IMG/VR virus record: IMGVR_UViG_3300042569_001941
Coordinates: 1-53,614 of that record
DNA: 53,614 nucleotides
Direction: 5' to 3' (one strand)
DNA from: a virus
In this document: one piece after another, positions 48,110 to 53,614 of the stretch
Position numbering within the stretch: the first letter of the stretch is position 1
How the letters are laid out: every line of letters begins with the position of its first letter
Notes under the pieces: generated by a model
The model's input: only the letters and a program-made list of their open reading frames with translations
Told to the model about the DNA's origin: nothing
Databases searched by the model: none
Translations under genes and position numbers: made by a program

Positions 48110-48490
48110 TTAATACTTTACGTAATCTTTTACCTCCCTAATTTCTGAATTAGTAACCATATTAATTTCATTCTTCAACCTAAACCTTTCGTCGTTTGTA
48201 AAATATACTTTTCTAGCTAATTCAATAAAATCATCATTGAATTTTTTTTCTTTTTCCATAACTCTTAAATTATCTTCAATATCCCACAAGTTTGTGTTGA
48301 CTAAAATTAGTTTATCATAAATTAATTCTACTTCAGGGTTATTAAAATAACTCAAAGAAAAGTTATATAGTAATTCAAATTCTTTATTGATTAAAATTAA
48401 CTTTTCCTCATCAAGTACTTTTGTTTTTTTAACTTGAAGAATTGAAAGTTTATCAATCATTTCTCCAATACTAACAGGAATCGATATCAT
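48110..48490 (-). CDS. DUF6165 family protein
   Basis: 126 aa. The opening ISIPVSIGEMIDKLSILQVKK is the diagnostic pattern of DUF6165, followed by all-helical segments (INKEFELLYNFS, NTNLWDIEDNLRVMEKE). Members are usually encoded among glycosyltransferases in surface-polysaccharide clusters, which fits the glycan genes here. The mechanism is unknown. It lies between tRNA-Asp and tRNA-Thr. Confidence 0.75.
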   Translation of the reverse strand: MISIPVSIGEMIDKLSILQVKKTKVLDEEKLILINKEFELLYNFSLSYFNNPEVELIYDKLILVNTNLWDIEDNLRVMEKEKKFNDDFIELARKVYFTNDERFRLKNEINMVTNSEIREVKDYVKY

Positions 48491-48534
48491 ACTTATTTTG
48501 TTATTATAAGATTTTTCTTAGTTGTCACTTGTTG

Positions 48535-48607
48535 AGCCCAAAGTCAGACTCGAACTGACGACCTGCTGATTACAAATCAGCTGCTCTACCAACTGAGCTA
48601 TTCGGGC
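48535..48607 (-). tRNA. tRNA-Thr(TGT)
   Basis: Anticodon arm GCTGA-TTTGTAA-TCAGC; T-arm GTCAGTTCGAGTCTGAC; acceptor GCCCGAA/TTTGGGC. 73 nt. Confidence 0.9.
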
Positions 48608-48619
48608 TTGTTTCTTTCA

Positions 48620-48650
48620 CAAAGATAATAAATATATATGAATATACAAA
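48620..48650 (-). promoter_or_regulatory. Host-type promoter, TTTG-N19-TATCTTTG
   Basis: Minus-strand TTTG (48650-48647), 19 nt, TATCTTTG (48627-48620), directly upstream of tRNA-Thr. It splits the tRNA array into two transcription units. Confidence 0.75.
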
Positions 48651-48671
48651 ATTATTTGTAAAAATATTTTA

Positions 48672-48743
48672 GTTGCGGGGCCGGTAGTCGAAACCGGAAA
48701 AAGACACAGCTTATGAGACTGGTCGGGTACCCTCCTCCCCGCA
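48672..48743 (-). tRNA. tRNA-Met(CAT), unusual D-arm
   Basis: Acceptor TGCGGGG/CCCCGCA, anticodon loop CTCATAA, T-arm CCGGT-TTCGACT-ACCGG. The D-region contains GGGTACCC, which does not give a normal D-arm. Initiator, elongator or Ile type cannot be decided. Confidence 0.7.
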
Positions 48744-48804
48744 ATAATAACATTTTTTTGCTCACTAACATTTTTTTTGTTAGTGTACATTTTTTTTGTT
48801 AGTG

Positions 48805-48875
48805 TTGTCCCTCGTGGATTCGAACCACAACTAGATGGACCAAAACCACCTGTACTACCGTTATACTAAAGGACA
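48805..48875 (-). tRNA. tRNA-Gln(TTG)
   Basis: Anticodon arm GGTGG-TTTTGGT-CCATC; T-arm GTGGTTCGAATCCAC; acceptor TGTCCTT/AGGGACA. 71 nt. The spacer before it contains CACTAAC/GTTAGTG inverted repeats with T8 tracts. Confidence 0.9.
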
Positions 48876-48880
48876 ATATG

Positions 48881-48960
48881 TACCCAAGGTCGGACTCGAA
48901 CCGACACGCCTTTCGACACGGTTTCTAAGACCGCTGTGTATACCATTCCACCACTCGGGT
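48881..48960 (-). tRNA. tRNA-Leu(TAG)
   Basis: Class II; anticodon arm GCGGT-CTTAGAA-ACCGT; T-arm TCGGTTCGAGTCCGA; acceptor ACCCGAG/CTTGGGT. 80 nt. Confidence 0.9.
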
Positions 48961-48967
48961 ATTATTG

Positions 48968-49041
48968 CACGCATGTAAGGACTCGAACCTTCATCTTCGG
49001 TTTTGGAGACCGAAATTCTACCAATTGAACTACACACGCGT
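48968..49041 (-). tRNA. tRNA-Trp(CCA)
   Basis: Anticodon arm TCGGT-CTCCAAA-ACCGA; acceptor ACGCGTG/CATGCGT; T-arm AAGGTTCGAGTCCTT. 74 nt. Confidence 0.9.
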
Positions 49042-49045
49042 TTTG

Positions 49046-49117
49046 CGTTGATGATAGGACTCGAACCTATAATCGTTCGGTTAACAGCCGAAAGCTTCAC
49101 CATTAAGCTACATCAAC
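49046..49117 (-). tRNA. tRNA-Asn(GTT)
   Basis: Anticodon arm TTCGG-CTGTTAA-CCGAA; acceptor GTTGATG/CATCAAC; T-arm TAGGTTCGAGTCCTA. 72 nt. Confidence 0.9.
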
Positions 49118-49122
49118 AACTG

Positions 49123-49197
49123 TAGGGTAAAGAGGACTCGAACCTCCATGATACCTTGCTCCCAAAGCAAGTGACTTAGCCATTAGTCCATTACCCT
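49123..49197 (-). tRNA. tRNA-Pro(TGG)
   Basis: Anticodon arm CTTGC-TTTGGGA-GCAAG; acceptor AGGGTAA/TTACCCT; T-arm GAGGTTCGAGTCCTC. First tRNA of the leftward array. 75 nt. Confidence 0.9.
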
Positions 49198-49212
49198 ATA
49201 TGTATAAAACAA

Positions 49213-49244
49213 AAAACCTCGAGATTTTTAAGTCCCGAGGTTTT
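49213..49244 (-). terminator. Terminator or attenuator before the tRNA array
   Basis: AAAACCTCG / CGAGGTTTT stem with T tract on the minus strand, between the 31-aa gene and tRNA-Pro. Read-through would feed the tRNAs. Confidence 0.7.
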
Positions 49245-49267
49245 CTAATATTTTAAGTTAAACTAAA

Positions 49268-49363
49268 TTAACCAACATCAGTATCATCGAGACATATGTG
49301 CATAGGTTGCTCATTCCAATTTAGTTGGTTTGAAAACGACGTCATGTTTGTTAATTGTCTCAT
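49268..49363 (-). CDS. 31-aa leader-like protein
   Basis: Starts MRQLTNMTSFSNQLNWNEQ and ends acidic (ICLDDTDVG). It has its own host-type promoter and terminator, which is unusual for such a short frame and supports it being real. A second in-frame ATG would give 25 aa. A leader peptide controlling read-through into the tRNA array, or a tiny early inhibitor, are both possible. Confidence 0.5.
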   Translation of the reverse strand: MRQLTNMTSFSNQLNWNEQPMHICLDDTDVG

Positions 49364-49390
49364 TGAATTTAGTTTTATCTTTTTCTCTTA

Positions 49391-49422
49391 CAAAGATAAC
49401 AATAAATATCTATATAATCAAG
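49391..49422 (-). promoter_or_regulatory. Host-type promoter, CTTG-N20-TATCTTTG
   Basis: TATCTTTG (49398-49391) with a one-mismatch -33 element CTTG 20 nt upstream. It transcribes the 31-aa gene and possibly the tRNAs. Confidence 0.6.
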
Positions 49423-49465
49423 AAAAGTTAATAAAGATTTTTTTTGATTAGTTGCCTGAACGTGA

Positions 49466-49473
49466 TATTTATA
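49466..49473 (+). promoter_or_regulatory. TATTTATA late motif
   Basis: GATATTTATA context; 75 nt before the ATG at 49549, giving the longest leader among motif-driven genes. Confidence 0.55.
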
Positions 49474-49511
49474 AGTGACAAATAAAAAATTATCTCTCTC
49501 CTGGCCTTTTT

Positions 49512-49551
49512 CATATGAAAATTGCGGGAGCATTTTAAAAAATTTCATATG
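49512..49551 (+). promoter_or_regulatory. Inverted repeat covering the start codon, with mini-ORF
   Basis: CATATGAAA (49512-49520) and TTTCATATG (49543-49551) are perfect inverted arms; the right arm contains the ATG of the next gene. The left arm starts a 7-codon frame MKIAGAF (49515-49538). This looks like translational control by a hairpin that hides the start codon. Confidence 0.5.
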
Positions 49552-50202
49552 GAAAGAATTAGAACATTATCTCTTAATTTGGGCAATAGATTAGCTCAAG
49601 CATTTTTTGTATTAGTTGGGGTTTGGATTGTATTTGCCCTATGTTTTCAACTATTCTTTGTTTTTTTAGAATTTTCCGGTAGACAAGAAACTGCTACCAA
49701 GGTATCAAATTGGATTATGTGGAGGATTGACGGGACATTCAAAAACTCCCCAGAAAACATTTGGTACGATGCTGATGACCATATTTGGGTTGAAAGTGTA
49801 ACAAATCAGGTTAAGATTGGTAAATTGGCTGGTAACAGAAATTTAGCATTTGGAGTTAAAAACATTTTAGAGGAATTTTTACAAGAAAAGGGTTATGATT
49901 TATCAGCATCATCTCCATACAAGTTACAAGTGCAAATTGTTTATTTAGATGTTCTTACAACAAAGAAGAACATATCTGTTTTCCATTCTAATGAGGAAGA
50001 GGTGGTTATTAGATTGAAGGGAATATTGACAAAAGACGGTAAAAAGGAAAAGGAACTTATTGTTGAGGAGTCATCGTCTGAAGTATCGATGTCTACTTTA
50101 ATTGTTGATGAAGGAGGTACATTTAATCAAACTTCTTTAAGTAACGCACTCAAAAAGGCTAGTGAAAAACTAATAAATAAATTAATGGATAAAAATAAAT
50201 AA
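49549..50202 (+). CDS. Membrane-anchored protein, 217 aa
   Basis: A single transmembrane helix near the N-terminus (about residues 14-38: AQAFFVLVGVWIVFALCFQLFFVFL), then an extracytoplasmic alpha/beta domain (KLQVQIVYLDVL, EVVIRLKGILTKDGKKEKEL, LSNALKKASEKLINKL) similar in order to CsgG/LptE-like accessory lipoproteins, but without a lipobox. It starts the exported adhesin-like operon; its start codon lies in the hairpin. Confidence 0.65.
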   Translation: MERIRTLSLNLGNRLAQAFFVLVGVWIVFALCFQLFFVFLEFSGRQETATKVSNWIMWRIDGTFKNSPENIWYDADDHIWVESVTNQVKIGKLAGNRNLAFGVKNILEEFLQEKGYDLSASSPYKLQVQIVYLDVLTTKKNISVFHSNEEEVVIRLKGILTKDGKKEKELIVEESSSEVSMSTLIVDEGGTFNQTSLSNALKKASEKLINKLMDKNK

Positions 50203-50203
50203 A

Positions 50204-51850
50204 ATGAAAAAACTACTCTCTCTTAGCATCTTTTTATTATTCGCCTTTACATCTTACGGTCAATTGACAATTAGTCAATCAATGACACCAGCAACCGGAT
50301 TAAAGGTAGGAGATACACTTACAGTTAGATATAATTTAACAAAAGGTACCGTAATTAAAAACCCACGTTATTTTTGGTTTAGATATCAATTTAACAATAA
50401 GGCGTTGTCATATGTTTCTACGGTTTTTAACCAAGGAACATCCGCACAAACTTTCTACACAGGTTGGAGTAACTACAAGTTTACTCCTAACGCAACTGTA
50501 GATAATAATAGTTTAGATCTTCAATATGGTTTAACTCCTTGGGGTTATGCTGTAAATGCGGATTGGAATGTTGGTCAACTGACAGTTCAAAGAGCGGACG
50601 CATCTATTAGTGGATTAATTGCAACACAAAAATATGTGTTAAAAGATCAAAACACTTATAATAATATTTTCAAAATAGACTTAGCAACGGGTACAGACAC
50701 TACCGGTGCAAATGTCGGAACAATATTCGGTGGTGGATGGTCTTCTGTTACGAATGTTGTTGGTAATACTTCTCAATTTAAAGTAAAGGTTCTTTATCCA
50801 CAAGGATATACTATTACTGACCATAATGTTCAATTAATGAAATTGAAGACGGATGGTACAATTGATTGGGCGGTTCAACCAATTGCTCAATTACCATTGG
50901 ATGCAAGTGGTGAGGCTCTTTTCACAACACAGGTTAAGGTTGGTGATTCAGTTGGTGTATTTGTTGGTCCGGCAATGAATAAAACATGGATGAATAATAT
51001 TGTAACTGTATCAGATGCATATAAAGCGTTTTTAGGACACTCACAAACTGATATTAGTGGAACCGCAAATTTCTTTACTTATCCTACATTAGAAAGAAAA
51101 GTAGGTAAAGTTACTAACAATAATAACGCATTTGGTGAGGGTGACTCATATGCATTGTTTGCACATGTAATGGGTCAAAATATGGATTCAAATGCAATGA
51201 TTCCAACTAACACTTCAACATCGGTAAGATGGTATAGTGGTTTATTAAATCAAAGTTGGTTGGATGGAGCAGTTAAGAATAAAGTTTTAATTGATTCACC
51301 AACAAAAGAGGTGTATGCGGTATTTGCATGGGGTGGTGATTTGAACTGGTCACATTCATCAGATCCAGCGGCGATTGCAACCAAAATAACTGCGGGTCAA
51401 TTTACTAATTCTATAAATGACAAAGCCACAAGTTCAATAAAATCTATGAGTACGGCACCAATGGCTTATCAAACTCTTGCGGTTGAAAAGGCAACATTGG
51501 GCATAACCTCAACATTAGAAGGTGGTAAAGTTGTATTAACCACTACATTAACAAAAGAAGGATTGGCAGGTTTACAAGTTGTAATGAATTATGATGAAAG
51601 TAAATTGACATTGGACAATGTAATATTCGATTCAGGAAGTACAATTACAAACTTCTCAACACATAAAGATGGTAGATTAACATTTGGTTCTATTGATCAA
51701 TTGAAGAGTGCAAGAATTAAGGTTGGTACTCCGTATAAATTAATCTTTACACCAAAAACAACTTTAAGTAATACCGCTGGTTTATTCTTCTTTGTTTTAT
51801 CTGATGCTGTTGACGCGAAGGGAAATAAAGTCGACTTAACCATTGAGTAA
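50204..51850 (+). CDS. Exported adhesin-like protein with cohesin-like and dockerin-like regions
   Basis: 548 aa. Signal peptide MKKLLSLSIFLLFAFTS ending YGQ. The middle has IVTVSDAYKAFLGH and KVTNNNNAFGEGDSYALFAHVMGQ, a degenerate EF-hand/dockerin-like loop matching the order in the next gene. The C-terminal ~125 residues (GLAGLQVVMNYDESKLTLDNVIF, GRLTFGSIDQ, YKLIFTPK, DAKGNKVDL) look like a cohesin-type beta sandwich. Export and repeats suggest a surface or virion adhesin. It starts 1 nt after the previous stop. Confidence 0.65.
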   Translation: MKKLLSLSIFLLFAFTSYGQLTISQSMTPATGLKVGDTLTVRYNLTKGTVIKNPRYFWFRYQFNNKALSYVSTVFNQGTSAQTFYTGWSNYKFTPNATVDNNSLDLQYGLTPWGYAVNADWNVGQLTVQRADASISGLIATQKYVLKDQNTYNNIFKIDLATGTDTTGANVGTIFGGGWSSVTNVVGNTSQFKVKVLYPQGYTITDHNVQLMKLKTDGTIDWAVQPIAQLPLDASGEALFTTQVKVGDSVGVFVGPAMNKTWMNNIVTVSDAYKAFLGHSQTDISGTANFFTYPTLERKVGKVTNNNNAFGEGDSYALFAHVMGQNMDSNAMIPTNTSTSVRWYSGLLNQSWLDGAVKNKVLIDSPTKEVYAVFAWGGDLNWSHSSDPAAIATKITAGQFTNSINDKATSSIKSMSTAPMAYQTLAVEKATLGITSTLEGGKVVLTTTLTKEGLAGLQVVMNYDESKLTLDNVIFDSGSTITNFSTHKDGRLTFGSIDQLKSARIKVGTPYKLIFTPKTTLSNTAGLFFFVLSDAVDAKGNKVDLTIE

Positions 51851-51851
51851 T

Positions 51852-53614
51852 ATGAAGAAATTATTAGTAATATGTTTTTTACTAATCTCATTTTTAGGGT
51901 TCGGACAGAGTGTATCTGCTCCGGACTCTAAATCTTTTTTACCATCCACCACTGCACAAGATGGAAGTGGATTCGTATTAAATGGATTTAGTGCAACATC
52001 TACTTTGTTAGCATCAATCAGTTTAATAAATCCATCAACAAATACCACATTCTATCTAACTACAACAACGGGTTTAACCGCAGCAAGTGGATTTACCCTA
52101 ACGGGTAATAAAACTCGTTTGGTTGTAACCGGTACGATGTCTAATATCAATACCGCATTATCATCTTTAAAAATAAACACAGGTTCAGTTGTTGGTAATG
52201 TTCAATTATCGGTAGCAGCAACTGTAAACCCTGTTGGATTTTATTACAATGGAGTAAACGGACACTTTTACAAACCCGTAACCCCCGGTGGTTCTTATAC
52301 TGCAGCAAGAGCGGCATCATTATTAACAACATTCAAAGGACAGACGGGATATTTGGTAACAATAACTTCATCATCAGAAAATGCTTTTATATACGCTAAC
52401 GTACCACAAGGTAATATATGGTTTGCAGCAACCGATGAAGTTAAAGATGGTACTTGGGTAATAGATGCGGGACCTGAAAAGGGGACGGTAATGAAGACTT
52501 CGAATGGTCAAACAGCGGGAAATATAACGGGTGTATATAATAACTGGGCACCGGGTGAACCAAATGGTAATAATGGTAGTGAGAACTACGCGGTAACCAA
52601 TTGGAATAATCAACCAACTTGGAATGATTTATCAAACAATTGGACTAATCCATATGTGATTGAATACGGAACTTGGACTAACCCTGATGATGCGACCTTT
52701 ACTGAATTTTATACCAATAGTGTAACTCATTCAAATGGAGAAGTATTAAGAGCATCATTCAATGTTGATTTTGGAACTAATATAGATGAAACTAAATTTT
52801 CAGCAAAAGGATACACATACACAAATAACAATTGGAATGTGGTAAACGGAACCGCTAGACAATTGAGTGGTTTGGGTAAAGTTGATTTGACAAGTTTGTT
52901 GGATACTGCTAAGGTTTCAAATGGTGGAATTAGAGCAACAACGTCTGCCGGACAAGTTGAATGGGCAATAATAAATCCATATAATTCAACTTTAGGTGGT
53001 CATCAATTGTTAATAGACGAAAGAGAATTTGATGGAACTGGTGTATCTCCAAGCAATATAACATCGATTAAATTATTTGACATATATGATGGACCAGTTA
53101 CTGTTAATAGTGTAAGTGGTTTTTGGAAAACCTATATAATGCCTGGTAATTTGACAACTAAAATAACTTCATCTACATTTCAATCTCAATTGAGATTACA
53201 AGATGGTTGGTATGGAACGAAAGCTGAATTTACATTCTCACCAATATTATCATACAAACCACATGGAATAGAATTAACACATTCAAATCAAACGGAACTA
53301 AACACTTTGTATAATAGTATTGTGACCGTATCGGATGTGTTTTTGGCATTTAAAGAATTGGCAGATAAAGGTATATTAGGAAATCAAAGTGGATTGGGAT
53401 TAACAAACGGTATTCAGTATTTGAACGCAGATGTGGATGGTAATGGTGTGTTTGATGAAAGTGATACATACAAACTATTACAACATCTAACAGGTGTTCA
53501 ATCACTTTCACAATCTACAGCATTAACTTATTTAATGAAGTTATACAATAAATCAGATTATGACGCCATAACAACATCAAATTGGGGGACTCAATTTAAT
53601 TCAACTCGTAACTT
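51852..53614 (+). CDS. Partial exported C-type lectin protein with dockerin-like module
   Basis: The frame is open from its ATG to the window edge (587 codons). Signal peptide MKKLLVICFLLISFLG ending FGQ. A C-type lectin domain spans about residues 135-275: YTAARAASLL, GYLVTITSSSENAFI, IWFAATDE, WAPGEPNGNNGSENYA (EPN sugar-binding motif) and WNDLSNNW. Near residues 490-545, TVSDVFLAFKELADKG and DVDGNGVFDESDTYKLLQH form a dockerin-like EF-hand that parallels the upstream protein. EPN lectins favour mannose-type sugars. It probably binds a surface glycan. Confidence 0.75.
   Translation, partial: MKKLLVICFLLISFLGFGQSVSAPDSKSFLPSTTAQDGSGFVLNGFSATSTLLASISLINPSTNTTFYLTTTTGLTAASGFTLTGNKTRLVVTGTMSNINTALSSLKINTGSVVGNVQLSVAATVNPVGFYYNGVNGHFYKPVTPGGSYTAARAASLLTTFKGQTGYLVTITSSSENAFIYANVPQGNIWFAATDEVKDGTWVIDAGPEKGTVMKTSNGQTAGNITGVYNNWAPGEPNGNNGSENYAVTNWNNQPTWNDLSNNWTNPYVIEYGTWTNPDDATFTEFYTNSVTHSNGEVLRASFNVDFGTNIDETKFSAKGYTYTNNNWNVVNGTARQLSGLGKVDLTSLLDTAKVSNGGIRATTSAGQVEWAIINPYNSTLGGHQLLIDEREFDGTGVSPSNITSIKLFDIYDGPVTVNSVSGFWKTYIMPGNLTTKITSSTFQSQLRLQDGWYGTKAEFTFSPILSYKPHGIELTHSNQTELNTLYNSIVTVSDVFLAFKELADKGILGNQSGLGLTNGIQYLNADVDGNGVFDESDTYKLLQHLTGVQSLSQSTALTYLMKLYNKSDYDAITTSNWGTQFNSTRN

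Noticed and set aside
52147-52635. Minus-strand ORFs of 61-79 codons under the lectin gene
   Set aside because: Antisense shadows of a long open frame with clear lectin motifs.
1-53614. CRISPR array, IS element, integrase or attachment sites
   Set aside because: No regularly spaced direct repeats with unique spacers, no transposase and no integrase were seen. The TTACTGGG copies are irregularly spaced and occur in both orientations, unlike CRISPR.

Overview
The window reads as part of a large tailed-phage genome whose host belongs to the Bacteroidetes/Flavobacteria. Phage evidence: tightly packed and overlapping genes, a GH19-type endolysin, a large tRNA array with a phage-encoded tmRNA, a DUF1599-type protein, many unknown short genes and no housekeeping operon. 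Host evidence: at least eight promoters fit the Bacteroidetes pattern TTTG-N19/20-TAnnTTTG, secreted proteins carry Bacteroidetes-style signal peptides ending FAQ/FGQ/NGQ, and there is an Oar-like TonB-dependent receptor. The composition is AT-rich throughout. These are inferences from the sequence alone; no database was searched.

Layout. (1) 1-2290: small leftward genes with host-type promoters, separated by intergenic DNA carrying 13 perfect copies of the 8-mer TTACTGGG (both orientations) and then a G/C-run block. (2) 2291-19549: a long series of virion-cargo candidates. About twenty proteins across the window share only a short N-terminal leader of two kinds, MKLLDxLxE or MKxxxTExQLKxII...NEQ, ending in a (L/I/V)xE site like the capsid-targeting sequences that T4 prohead protease removes. 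Behind it sit unrelated domains: two kinase-like folds, a DUF262-HNH nuclease, a GIY-YIG nuclease, a zinc-finger/PD-(D/E)XK-like nuclease, a metallopeptidase, LysM, OmpA-like and membrane-inserting segments. Endolysin, a CAP-domain secreted protein, a class 3 lipase and a FeoA-like protein lie among them. (3) 19784-26692: TonB-dependent receptor, P-loop kinase, secreted nuclease, small regulators. (4) 26803-35013: seven overlapping genes for glycan modification (GT60-like, GNAT, mini-DegT, GT25, methyltransferases, HtrL-like, GT2-like). (5) 35023-41119: small genes, then a second cargo block with predicted membrane-spanning virion proteins. (6) 41125-49422: RNA region with a short structured RNA, tmRNA, a ~0.94 kb structured RNA resembling the GOLLD/ROOL class of giant phage RNAs in size and context, thirteen canonical tRNAs and one tRNA-like gene with an ~82-nt variable region. 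Interspersed are a phosphoesterase, a glycosyltransferase, a sulfotransferase-like gene, an HNH nuclease and DUF6165. (7) 49466-53614: a membrane-anchored protein and two exported adhesin-like proteins sharing a dockerin-like module, the second with a C-type lectin domain and running off the window.

Two expression regimes are visible. Host-type promoters drive RNA genes and presumably early genes. The octamer TATTTATA lies just before many cargo genes on both strands, usually exactly 4 nt before the ATG. This suggests a phage late promoter producing leaderless or nearly leaderless mRNA. The working picture is a phage that packages a large set of processed effector proteins with its DNA, remodels host surface glycans, and brings its own translation RNAs.
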